A DNA stretch of 8,655 nt from CAZLIC01 sp964559535 (GCA_964559535.1 CAZLIC010000122.1:1-8655), one strand, 5' to 3'; counted from the stretch's first letter, positions 1 to 5,941 are shown. The notes: generated by a model not told the origin, from the sequence alone. Translations and numbers: made by a program.

Positions 1-510
1 GAATTCTGCCGCACCGGCGTGCCGGGGCTGTATGCCATCGGCGACGTGGCGGGGGCGCCCTGGCTGGCGCACAAGGCCTCGCACGAGGGCGTGATGGTGG
101 CCGAACTGATCGCGGGCGGGCATCCGCATGCCATCAAGCCGAATTCCATCGCGGGCTGCACCTATTGCCATCCGCAGGTGGCCTCGGTGGGCCTGACCGA
201 AGAGAAGGCCAAGGCCGCGGGGCATGACGTGAAGGTCGGCCGCTTCCCCTTCATCGGCAACGGCAAGGCCATCGCGCTGGGCGAACCCGAGGGCATGGTG
301 AAGACGGTGTTTGACGCGAAAACCGGCGAGTTGCTGGGCGCGCACATGGTGGGGGCGGAAGTCACCGAACTGATCCAGGGCTATGTGATCGGCCGCACGC
401 TGGAGACCACCGAGGCGGAACTGATGGAAACCGTGTTCCCGCATCCGACGCTGAGCGAGATGATGCACGAGGCGGTGCTGGACGCCTACGGGCGGGTGAT
501 CCATTTCTAG
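1..510 (+). CDS. lpdA: Dihydrolipoyl dehydrogenase (E3), C-terminal part; 5' end outside window
   Basis: This is the flavoprotein disulfide reductase that reoxidises the lipoyl groups of 2-oxoacid dehydrogenase complexes, using FAD and NAD+ in the cytoplasm. The frame is open from base 1, so the gene is cut by the window edge; 169 residues are visible. The fragment begins just before the second FAD-binding motif (VPGLYAIGD, visible residues 7-15), continues with AHKASHEG, and then runs through the dimerisation domain (CTYCHPQVASVGLTE, then GAHMVGAEVTELIQ). The catalytic His-Glu pair lies in HPTLSE (His148, Glu153 of the visible part). The ending MMHEAVLDAYGRVIHF resembles the E3 used by pyruvate dehydrogenase in alphaproteobacteria, but which complex it serves cannot be decided without the upstream genes. 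The GTG at 19 is an internal valine codon, not a start. The gene is convergent with valS. Confidence 0.95.
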   Translation, partial: EFCRTGVPGLYAIGDVAGAPWLAHKASHEGVMVAELIAGGHPHAIKPNSIAGCTYCHPQVASVGLTEEKAKAAGHDVKVGRFPFIGNGKAIALGEPEGMVKTVFDAKTGELLGAHMVGAEVTELIQGYVIGRTLETTEAELMETVFPHPTLSEMMHEAVLDAYGRVIHF

Positions 511-528
511 GCAGGGCCTGAGCCTGCC
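510..528 (+). terminator. Weak hairpin at the lpdA stop codon
   Basis: GGCAGG at 510-515 pairs with CCTGCC at 523-528 around a 7-nt loop, beginning on the last base of the lpdA TAG. There is no T-run after it, so a role as an intrinsic terminator is only possible, not shown. Confidence 0.25.
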
Positions 529-575
529 CGGGCGGTGAGGCGCTGACCCCGAGCCTTCGGCGCGGGTGGCCACCG

Positions 576-596
576 CCGGGGGTTTCACACCCCCGG
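576..596. repeat. GC-rich hairpin between convergent genes, repeat-like and possibly a bidirectional terminator
   Basis: CCGGGGGT (576-583) and ACCCCCGG (589-596) form a perfect 8-bp stem with a 5-nt loop, TTCAC. A second small palindrome, GGTGGCCACC, lies just before it at 565-574. The hairpin sits in the 131-bp gap between lpdA and the end of valS, where both genes need an end point. From memory, GGGGGTTTCACACCCCC-type hairpins recur in Rhodobacteraceae intergenic DNA, so it may be a dispersed repeat, a terminator, or both. No T-run follows on either strand. Confidence 0.5.
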
Positions 597-641
597 ACCC
601 CCGCGCGGAACTTGGGCAAAGATGAGGGGGCAGATTCAGAG

Positions 642-3600
642 TCAGCCCATCTCGGCCAGCCGGGCCAGGGCTGCGCGCAGCTTTGCCGCCTCTTCGCCGC
701 CGGTTTCCAGCCGGGTGCGGGCCTCGTCGATGATGTCTTCCTTGGCCTTTGCCAGAAAGGCGGGGTTCGACAGGCGGGCGGCCAGCGCGGCCAGTTCCTT
801 TTCCAGCGCATCGAGCGCCTTCTGCAGCCGCGCGCGCTCCCCGGCGATGTCGATCACACCGGCCAGCGGCAGGGCGAAGAGGCCGCCGTCGCAGGGTAGC
901 GCGACCGAGCCCTTGGGCGCCGGGCCGTCGGTCAGCGTGTCGATGCGGGCGAGGCGGCGGATCAGGGCGGCGTTGCGGTCCCAGGCGGCGCGGCCCTGCG
1001 CATCGAGGTCGACGCAGACGAGGTCCAGCTTCAGGCCCACCGGAACGCCCATCTGGGCGCGGGCACTGCGGATGTCCTCGATCAGCCGGATCGCCCAGTT
1101 CAACTCGTGGTCGGCGGCGGGGTCGACCAGGTCGGTGCCGACGGCGGGCCAGCGGGCCAGGGCCAGCGTGCCGGGGTTGGCGCGTGTGGTCTGCCACAGG
1201 TCCTCGGTCACGAAGGGCATCATCGGGTGCAAGAGGATCATGCACTGGTCCAGCACCCAGGCCATGGTGGCGCGGGTTTCCGCGGCCTCTGGCCCGGCCA
1301 GCAGGGGCTTGGCGAATTCGACGTACCAGTCGCAGACCTTGCCCCAGACGAAATCATACAGCGTGGTGGCGGCCTGGTCGAAGCGGTAGGCGTCCAGCGC
1401 CGCATCGACGGCGGCGCGGGCGCGGCCGGTTTCGCCCAGGATCCAGCGGTTGGCGGTGGCGGTGGCCTGCGGGGGGTCCGCGCGGGTGCTGTGGCCTTCC
1501 CACACGCCGTTCATTTCGGCAAAGCGGCAGGCGTTCCACAGCTTCGTGCCGAAATTGCGATACCCGGCAATGCGTTGCGGGTCGTACTTCAGAACGCCGC
1601 CCAAGCTGGCCATCGCCGCATTGGCAAAGCGCAGGGCATCGGCGCCGTATTCGTCGATGGCGTCCAGCGGGTCGACCACGTTGCCCAGGGATTTTGACAT
1701 CTTCTTGCCCTTGGCGTCGCGGACAAGGCCGTGCAGGTAGACGGTGTGGAACGGCACCTGATCCACCACGGCCAGCTGCATCATCATCATCCGGGCGACC
1801 CAGAAGAAGATGATGTCGAAGCCGGTGATGAGGACCGATGTGGGGAAGTAGCGCCGCATTTCGTCCGTGTCCTCGGGCCAGCCGAGCGTGCCGATGGGCC
1901 AGAGGCCGGAGGAGAACCAGGTGTCGAGGACGTCGGGGTCGCGCCACACGGGATTGATTCCAAAGCCTTCAAGGAAGTCGTCGACCTCCTTTTCGCTGTC
2001 CAGTATTGTAAAGTCATTGTCGAACAGGAGGCCAAAAATCTGCCTTGCCTCGTCTTCATCTCTAGCGCACACCTGAACGCGCTGCTTGTCCTCGTTGAGG
2101 CGAACTGAGTCAGTCAATTGCGCAGCCGCACGCTGAAAGTGCGCGAGCTGGTCTAGGCCCAACGGGAAAAAGCCGTACCACACCGGAATCTGGTGCCCCC
2201 ACCAAAGCTGGCGGGAAATGCACCAGGGCTCGATGTTTTCCAGCCAGTGGAAATAGGTCTTTTCCCCCGCCTCGGGGATGATCCTGGTGCGGCCCGTCCG
2301 CACGGCATCGAGCGCCGGTTGCACGATCCTGGCGGTATCGACGAACCACTGGTCGGTCAGCATCGGCTCGATCACCACCTTGGACCGGTCGCCGAAGGGC
2401 TGCATGATCGTCTTTGCCTCGACGAGGGGGACCGTGGTGGGTTCCGTGGGGGTGGGTGAATCACCCACCCTACCGTCGTCGTCCGGTAGGGTGGGCAATT
2501 TGCCCACGCTTTTTCCCAGCCGCGGATCATCCGCCCGCGTCATCACCGCCAGCCCTTCGGCCGTAATCTGGTCGACCACGCGCTTGCGCGCCGCGAACCG
2601 GTCGAGCCCCCGCAGGTCGTCGGGGACGAGGTTCACCGCATCCGCCTCGGCTTCGGACAGCGTGCGTTCGCCGCGGGCCACGGCCATCGCCAGCGTTGCG
2701 GCATCCGCATAGGGGGCGCCGTCGGCGCGCATCGCGGCGCGGGTGTCCATCAGGCGGTAGCAGGGGATGCCGCCGCGTTTGGCCACGGCGTAGTCGTTGA
2801 AGTCATGCGCGCCGGTGATCTTGACCGCCCCGGACCCGAAGCTGGGGTCGGGGTAGTCGTCGGTGATGATCGGGATCAGGCGGCGGTGTTCGCGTGGGCC
2901 GACGGGGATTTCGCAGAGTTTCCCGACAATTGGCGCGTAACGCGCGTCCGATGGATGAACCGCGACGGCGCCGTCGCCCAGCATGGTTTCGGGGCGGGTG
3001 GTGGCGATGGAGATGTAGTCGCGCACCTCTTCGAAGGTCACGTTCCCGTCGGCGTCCTTTTCGCGGTAGGTATAGGTTTCGCGTTCGCCCGTTTCAGGAT
3101 TGGCGGCGAGCGGGTATTTGAAGTGCCACATGTGGCCCGCGACCTCGGTCTGTTCGACCTCCAGGTCTGAAATCGCGGTTTCGAAGTGGGGGTCCCAGTT
3201 CACCAGCCGCTTGCCGCGGTAGATCAACGGGTCGGGATTCCCGTCCTTGTCCTTGTGGTGATACAATTCCACGAACACCTTGATGACGGCGTCGTGGAAG
3301 TTGCCTTCCTCGCCCGCGGGCGCCCCCGGCGCGCCCGACATGGTGAATGCCTCGCGCGACCAGTCGCAGCTGGCCCCCAGCCGTTCCAGCTGCGCGCGGA
3401 TGTTGCCGCGCGACCGGCGCTTCTGCTCCCACACCAGCGCGGTGAATTCTTCCCGCGAAAAATCGGTGCGGCGGCGGTTGGTCTTGGCCAGTTCGCGTTC
3501 CACCACCATCTGCGTGGCGATGCCCGCATGGTCGGTGCCGGGTTGCCACAGCGTGTCGAAACCGCGCATCCGGTGCCAGCGCGTCAGGATGTCCTGCAGG

Positions 3601-3782
3601 GTGTTGTTGAAGGCGTGGCCCATGTGCAGCGAACCGGTCACGTTGGGCGGCGGGATCATCACGCTGAAGGACGGCGCGCCCGGTTCGGCCCCGGCCCCGG
3701 CGCGGAAGGCCTGCGCGGCCTCCCACAGGGCGGTGATCCGCGGCTCGGCGGATTTGGCGTCGAAGGTCTTTTCCATGGGCAT
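642..3782 (-). CDS. valS: Valyl-tRNA synthetase, with unusual internal insertions
   Basis: Class I aminoacyl-tRNA synthetase that charges tRNA-Val with valine in the cytoplasm. The 1046-residue product has the HIGH-type motif HMGH (53-56) in PPPNVTGSLHMGH, and the editing (CP1) domain with TTRPETMLGD (261-270) and HDFND (326-330). It also has WCISRQLWWGHQIPVWYG (ending at 537), DVLDTWFSS (617-625), GFDIIFFWVARMMMM, KMSKS (694-698), an anticodon-binding domain (WGKVCDWYVEFAKP), and the Val-specific C-terminal coiled coil (about 982-1046). The start chosen is ATG at 3782 (MPMEKTF): AGGAGA at 3794-3789 lies 6 nt upstream. ATG at 3776 is the alternative. The gene is longer than E. coli ValS (951). 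Two insertions are visible: a palindrome-derived stretch (residues 426-444) between the editing and catalytic regions, and about 75 residues (538-612) where E. coli has about 30. All catalytic motifs are intact, so the gene is probably functional. It is co-directional with two membrane-protein genes, 55 bp downstream of the second. Confidence 0.97.
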   Translation of the reverse strand: MPMEKTFDAKSAEPRITALWEAAQAFRAGAGAEPGAPSFSVMIPPPNVTGSLHMGHAFNNTLQDILTRWHRMRGFDTLWQPGTDHAGIATQMVVERELAKTNRRRTDFSREEFTALVWEQKRRSRGNIRAQLERLGASCDWSREAFTMSGAPGAPAGEEGNFHDAVIKVFVELYHHKDKDGNPDPLIYRGKRLVNWDPHFETAISDLEVEQTEVAGHMWHFKYPLAANPETGERETYTYREKDADGNVTFEEVRDYISIATTRPETMLGDGAVAVHPSDARYAPIVGKLCEIPVGPREHRRLIPIITDDYPDPSFGSGAVKITGAHDFNDYAVAKRGGIPCYRLMDTRAAMRADGAPYADAATLAMAVARGERTLSEAEADAVNLVPDDLRGLDRFAARKRVVDQITAEGLAVMTRADDPRLGKSVGKLPTLPDDDGRVGDSPTPTEPTTVPLVEAKTIMQPFGDRSKVVIEPMLTDQWFVDTARIVQPALDAVRTGRTRIIPEAGEKTYFHWLENIEPWCISRQLWWGHQIPVWYGFFPLGLDQLAHFQRAAAQLTDSVRLNEDKQRVQVCARDEDEARQIFGLLFDNDFTILDSEKEVDDFLEGFGINPVWRDPDVLDTWFSSGLWPIGTLGWPEDTDEMRRYFPTSVLITGFDIIFFWVARMMMMQLAVVDQVPFHTVYLHGLVRDAKGKKMSKSLGNVVDPLDAIDEYGADALRFANAAMASLGGVLKYDPQRIAGYRNFGTKLWNACRFAEMNGVWEGHSTRADPPQATATANRWILGETGRARAAVDAALDAYRFDQAATTLYDFVWGKVCDWYVEFAKPLLAGPEAAETRATMAWVLDQCMILLHPMMPFVTEDLWQTTRANPGTLALARWPAVGTDLVDPAADHELNWAIRLIEDIRSARAQMGVPVGLKLDLVCVDLDAQGRAAWDRNAALIRRLARIDTLTDGPAPKGSVALPCDGGLFALPLAGVIDIAGERARLQKALDALEKELAALAARLSNPAFLAKAKEDIIDEARTRLETGGEEAAKLRAALARLAEMG
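1950..2160 (-). other. AT-richer, codon-atypical insert within the valS catalytic domain
   Basis: This part of valS codes for most of residues 538-612, between WYG and the conserved RDPDVLDTWFSS. Hand counts give about 45% G+C for 1981-2040 and about 60% for 2041-2160, against clearly higher values in the flanks. The coding strand here uses AGA, AGG, ATA, ACA, TTT and AAT, which are scarce in neighbouring genes. The encoded segment is acidic and not low-complexity (for example CARDEDEARQIFG and DSEKEVDDFLEGFG). In most bacterial ValS proteins this linker is about 30 residues. The boundaries given are approximate. Confidence 0.6.
2451..2507. repeat. 57-bp compound palindromic element embedded in frame in valS
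   Basis: Three nested inverted repeats lie back to back. GGTGGGTGA/TCACCCACC (2451-2459 and 2461-2469) has a 1-nt centre. CCCACCCTACCG/CGGTAGGGTGGG (2464-2475 and 2484-2495) is a perfect 12-bp stem around an 8-nt loop. GTGGGCAA/TTGCCCAC (2491-2498 and 2500-2507) has a 1-nt centre. The whole is 57 bp, exactly 19 codons, and valS reads through it as residues 426-444 (VGKLPTLPDDDGRVGDSPT) with no stop. The layout resembles small mobile palindromic repeats more than evolved protein sequence. I recall similar GTAGGGTGGG...CACCC repeats between genes of Rhodobacteraceae, but cannot confirm copy number from this window. Confidence 0.75.
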
Positions 3783-3788
3783 CGGGCG

Positions 3789-3794
3789 TCTCCT
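3789..3794 (-). promoter_or_regulatory. Ribosome binding site of valS
   Basis: AGGAGA on the minus strand, 6 nt before ATG 3782 and 12 nt before the in-frame ATG 3776. The spacing favours 3782 and rules out the open extension of the frame up to 3989, which overlaps the preceding gene. Confidence 0.7.
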
Positions 3795-3799
3795 GCGGT

Positions 3800-3825
3800 C
3801 GGGCGGGGTGATAGCCTGCCGCCCG
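3800..3825 (-). other. Hairpin in the 55-bp gap ahead of valS
   Basis: CGGGCGG (3800-3806) and CCGCCCG (3819-3825) form a perfect 7-bp stem with a 12-nt loop in the leader between the seven-helix membrane gene and valS. It could slow or end transcription from the upstream genes, or shape the valS leader. It has no T-run, and no T-box features are visible. Confidence 0.3.
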
Positions 3826-3837
3826 GCCAAGGGAAAG

Positions 3838-4650
3838 TCACACGAAGGGTCGCCCCGCATAAGCCTGCAGCATGCTGCCCACCACCAGCGCCGACCACCC
3901 GGCCCCTGCGGCCCAGACCAGCGCCTTGCCGGTGGCGTCGGGCAGCCACAGGGCCAGAAGGCCGACCAAGGGCACGAAATGCAGCGCATGGGTGGCGAAG
4001 AAATGCGCCACGCGCAGGTCGCCCACCTCGCGGCTCCAGCCCATCAGGGGCAGGCGCGCGCCCGTCACCGGCACGCCGACATGGTGGCCGGCGCCCGACG
4101 CCATGGGCCAGGCCGCCACCATGGTCAGCACGAAGGTCAGCACCAGCCCCAGCCAGATCGCCAGATGCAGGGCAGGCGGCAGACCCGTGCCGGGGTTGCG
4201 CGCAATGGCGATGCCCATCACCAGTGATGCCGAGGTGAGGAGTGTGGCGGCCAGCCCCATGACCGGATAGATCGCCGACCAGCCCGGCGCGGTGTTGAAA
4301 TGCGAGGCCACGCCATAGGCCGCGGCGGCGCCGATCCAAACCAGTTCCGCCACCGTGCAGGCGATGACCGCGCCCTGGAACCATTGCCAGCCGCGGGTTT
4401 CCATCATCCCGGCCGGCATCCAGCGGGCGAACAGGGCCAGCGTGCCGATGAACACCACCAGCGCCAGGTGAAACTTCAGCGGCTTCAGCCACATCGGCTC
4501 GGCATTGAACTGCCGGGGGTCCAGCACGTAGGCCGCCAGCAGCGGCAGGGCGGCCAGCGCCATGAGCAGGGTCAGGGCCCACAGGGCGGGGGCATCGTCC
4601 CACAGGCGGGCAAATGCGCCGGGCAGGGGGGCGGCAAGCGACGGTGTCAT
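3838..4650 (-). CDS. Seven-helix inner-membrane protein of unknown function
   Basis: The 270-residue product is strongly hydrophobic, with about seven predicted membrane segments near residues 22-42, 57-77, 92-112, 126-150, 161-181, 215-236 and 242-265. Notable conserved-looking pieces are WLKPLKF (54-60) before helix 2, a loop with GHHVG (188-192) and LPLMGWSREVGDLR (200-213), and a histidine-bearing helix AHFFATHALHFVP (215-227; His216, His221, His224). I recall unnamed bacterial membrane proteins with similar KPLKF, W-S-x3-GDLR and HF-x3-HAL blocks, but know no function. The clustered histidines near one membrane face could bind a metal or haem; this is inference. Start ATG 4650 has AAGGAG at 4663-4658 with 7-nt spacing. 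The ATG overlaps the TGA of the upstream ABA4-like gene (ATGA), implying translational coupling and a shared process. Confidence 0.85.
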   Translation of the reverse strand: MTPSLAAPLPGAFARLWDDAPALWALTLLMALAALPLLAAYVLDPRQFNAEPMWLKPLKFHLALVVFIGTLALFARWMPAGMMETRGWQWFQGAVIACTVAELVWIGAAAAYGVASHFNTAPGWSAIYPVMGLAATLLTSASLVMGIAIARNPGTGLPPALHLAIWLGLVLTFVLTMVAAWPMASGAGHHVGVPVTGARLPLMGWSREVGDLRVAHFFATHALHFVPLVGLLALWLPDATGKALVWAAGAGWSALVVGSMLQAYAGRPFV

Positions 4651-5069
4651 GCAAAGGCTCCTTTGCGCAGCGACAGGGACAGGATGAGAAAGGACAGGAA
4701 CCCCGCCGGGCCGAACAGGAAGGCCAGCGCCAGGCAGGGCAGGATGAACAGGTGGTTGATCCCCTTCGCCCGCGCGGTGCGGGCAATCCACAGGCCGACC
4801 AGCAGATCGAAGGCAAGGTAGTGCACCCAACCGGCCAGGGCGATGGGGGCTTGGGTGAACAGCAGCATCACGTCGGGCAGCGATCCGAAGCCACCCTTTG
4901 CCCCGGCCCAGTGGGCCAGCACCAGCGCGGTGTACAGCACGGACAGCGCCACGGGCGGCACCAGCGCGGCCACGGTTGTCCAGCGCGGCGACAGCGGGTG
5001 CAGGGCCAGCGCGACCCAGCCCAGAAGGGCCAGCGGGTTGGCGATGTTGAACAGGGCTTCGGGGGGCAT
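4647..5069 (-). CDS. ABA4-like (DUF4281) integral membrane protein
   Basis: The 140-residue protein has four likely membrane segments near residues 6-23, 33-53, 70-95 and 107-134. It matches the ABA4-like family pattern: an N-terminal FNIANPLALLGW, a short loop ending GSLPDVMLLF, the block GWVHYLAFDLLVGLWI (80-95), and PCLALAFLFGPAGF (111-124). The plant member ABA4 is needed for neoxanthin formation. The role of bacterial members is not established, so no activity is assigned. Start ATG 5069 is preceded by AGGAT (5081-5077) with 7-nt spacing; upstream in-frame extension lacks a comparable site. The gene is first of a minus-strand set, overlaps the next gene by 4 bp, and is divergent from a TetR-family gene 198 bp away, which may control it. 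Family call good; function unknown. Confidence 0.82.
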   Translation of the reverse strand: MPPEALFNIANPLALLGWVALALHPLSPRWTTVAALVPPVALSVLYTALVLAHWAGAKGGFGSLPDVMLLFTQAPIALAGWVHYLAFDLLVGLWIARTARAKGINHLFILPCLALAFLFGPAGFLSFLILSLSLRKGAFA

Positions 5070-5096
5070 GCGGATAATCCTGACAGTGACAAGATA

Positions 5097-5126
5097 GGGG
5101 TATGGCGCGGCGGCGGTGCAAGTCAA
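5097..5126 (-). promoter_or_regulatory. Possible promoter of the ABA4-like gene
   Basis: On the minus strand, CTTGACT matches the alphaproteobacterial -35 well (hexamer TTGACT, 5126-5121). The hexamer 18 bp downstream is TACCCC (5102-5097), a poor -10. A better TATCTT (5096-5091) lies at 24 bp, which is too far for an ordinary promoter. The site is about 30-60 bp upstream of the ABA4-like start. The poor spacing would fit a promoter needing a regulator, but this is inference. Confidence 0.35.
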
Positions 5127-5131
5127 GCAAA

Positions 5132-5150
5132 ATCTTTACGATGGAAAGAT
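5132..5150. promoter_or_regulatory. Imperfect 19-bp palindrome, candidate TetR operator
   Basis: ATCTTT (5132-5137) and AAAGAT (5145-5150) are perfect inverted arms. A further C/G match lies at 5139/5143, giving ATCTTTnCnnnGnAAAGAT. It lies in the 198-bp gap between divergent tetR and the ABA4-like gene, 6 bp upstream of that gene's possible -35. Size, symmetry and position fit a TetR-family operator. It is one of the AT-richest spots in the gap. Confidence 0.45.
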
Positions 5151-5198
5151 GACGTGATAGGACATCGGACAACCTGCGCTGCGCCAGTCGCTTGCGCG

Positions 5199-5229
5199 CC
5201 TCCCTTCCCCCCTTGTGGAGAAGGGGAGG
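5199..5229. repeat. Pyrimidine/purine imperfect inverted repeat upstream of tetR
   Basis: CCTCCCTTC (5199-5207) pairs with GAAGGGGAGG (5220-5229) with one bulged G. Together with CCCCCTTGTGGAG in the middle it resembles the CCCTCCCC-TTGTGG-GGGGAGGG elements I recall from Rhodobacteraceae intergenic DNA. It lies 39 bp before the tetR ATG and would form a hairpin in the leader if transcription begins upstream. Confidence 0.4.
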
Positions 5230-5267
5230 TGCGTGCGGCCCCGCCACGCCCTTGCTCAAGGCCGCCC

Positions 5268-5858
5268 ATGCCCGACGACGACCGCCCCTACCACCACGGC
5301 GACCTGCGCGCGGCCCTGCTGGCCGCGGCCGAGGCCGAACTGGCCGAGCGGGGGATCGAGGGGTTCTCGCTGCGGGCGGTGGCCAAGCGCGCAGGGGTCA
5401 GCCACGCCGCCCCGGCGCATCACTTCGGCGACACGCCGGGGCTCTTGACGGCGCTGGCGGCCGAGGGGTTCCGCCGGTTTCTGGCCACGCAACACGCGCG
5501 CGAGGCGCTTGCGCCGCCCGACGCGCGGTCGCAGATCGTGGCGGCGGGGCTGGGCTACATCGACTTCGCGCGGGCCCGCCCGGCCCTGTTCCGGCTGATG
5601 TTCGGCTCACGGCGCCCGGACTTTGGCCAGCACGACCTGACGGCGGCGGCGCGGGCCGCCTACGAACATCTGGAAACGCAGACGGCCGCGGCGGGGGGGC
5701 AGTCGGTGCAGGATGTGGCGGCGGCCTGGGCCGTGGCGCACGGGTTGGCCGACCTGATGGCAGCCGGGCGGCTGAAACCCATGCAGGACCTGCCCGAGGC
5801 CGAGCGTGACGCGGCGTTTGCCGCCATCATCGCACGTGCGCTGCCCCCGGCGGGATAG
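5268..5858 (+). CDS. TetR/AcrR-family transcriptional regulator with WHG-type C-terminal domain
   Basis: The 196-residue protein has an N-terminal TetR DNA-binding domain. HHGDLRAALLAAA opens helix 1, and SLRAVAKRAGVSHAAPAHHFG (34-54) is the helix-turn-helix. The C-terminal ligand/dimer domain carries FARARPALFRLMFGS (100-114) and AWAVAHGLADLM (153-164), typical of the WHG domain (TetR_C_33). Members usually repress neighbouring or divergent genes and release DNA on binding a small molecule; the ligand here is unknown. ATG 5268 is preceded by a modest AAGG at 5258-5261 (6-nt spacing). An in-frame GTG at 5229 sits directly on AGGGGAGG with no spacing, so is less likely. The frame stays open far upstream because of high G+C, but that part overlaps the divergent membrane genes and is not coding. 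The likely target is the divergent membrane-protein pair, by position only. Confidence 0.9.
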   Translation: MPDDDRPYHHGDLRAALLAAAEAELAERGIEGFSLRAVAKRAGVSHAAPAHHFGDTPGLLTALAAEGFRRFLATQHAREALAPPDARSQIVAAGLGYIDFARARPALFRLMFGSRRPDFGQHDLTAAARAAYEHLETQTAAAGGQSVQDVAAAWAVAHGLADLMAAGRLKPMQDLPEAERDAAFAAIIARALPPAG

Positions 5859-5897
5859 CCGCGCCGCAGGCTGCACGGGCGCTGCACACGGGCGCGG
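5859..5897 (+). terminator. Possible terminator-like hairpin after tetR
   Basis: CCGCGCC (5859-5865), immediately after the tetR stop, pairs with GGCGCGG (5891-5897). An inner GCAG/CTGC pairing (5866-5869 with 5882-5885) extends it, leaving a 5-nt bulge. Only TT follows. The interior holds short direct repeats: GCTGCAC at 5870 and 5881, and CACGGGCGC at 5874 and 5887. Confidence 0.3.
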
Positions 5898-5941
5898 TTG
5901 ACCGGATGATGCATCCTATGTAGGCGCCCACTCTGTAGGCG
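5898..5941 (+). promoter_or_regulatory. Possible frr-operon promoter with tandem 8-mer
   Basis: TTGACC (5898-5903) is a fair -35; the hexamer 17 bp on is TAGGCG (5921-5926), a weak -10. The spacer contains the inverted repeat GGATG-ATG-CATCC (5904-5916). TGTAGGCG occurs twice, at 5919-5926 and 5934-5941, a 15-bp period. The frr start follows 55 bp later. This is the only gap before frr and the likely place for the operon's own promoter. Confidence 0.35.

Noticed and set aside
1..6. EcoRI site GAATTC exactly at the first base
   Set aside because: It may mean the sequence starts at a cloning boundary, but it is in frame in lpdA and has no biological meaning that can be shown here.
749..1813. 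Long plus-strand open frames opposite valS (354 codons here; also 622-1389 and 3186-4238)
   Set aside because: They lie antisense to well-conserved valS and neighbouring coding sequence, have arginine/proline/alanine-rich low-complexity products, and match no known family. They are by-products of high G+C.
642..3782. valS as a pseudogene because of its internal insertions
   Set aside because: The frame is unbroken, and HMGH, editing, DVLDTWFSS, KMSKS and C-terminal coiled-coil regions are all intact.
3783..3837. T-box or other amino-acid-sensing leader for valS
   Set aside because: The 55-bp gap is too short and has no T-box sequence; T-boxes are also not expected in this lineage.
3783..3989. 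Upstream extension of valS
   Set aside because: It overlaps the stop and coding end of the preceding membrane gene. The family start and the AGGAGA site both point to 3782.
4614..5267. Upstream extension of the tetR reading frame
   Set aside because: It runs antisense through the two membrane genes and the promoter gap. The TetR domain begins just after ATG 5268.
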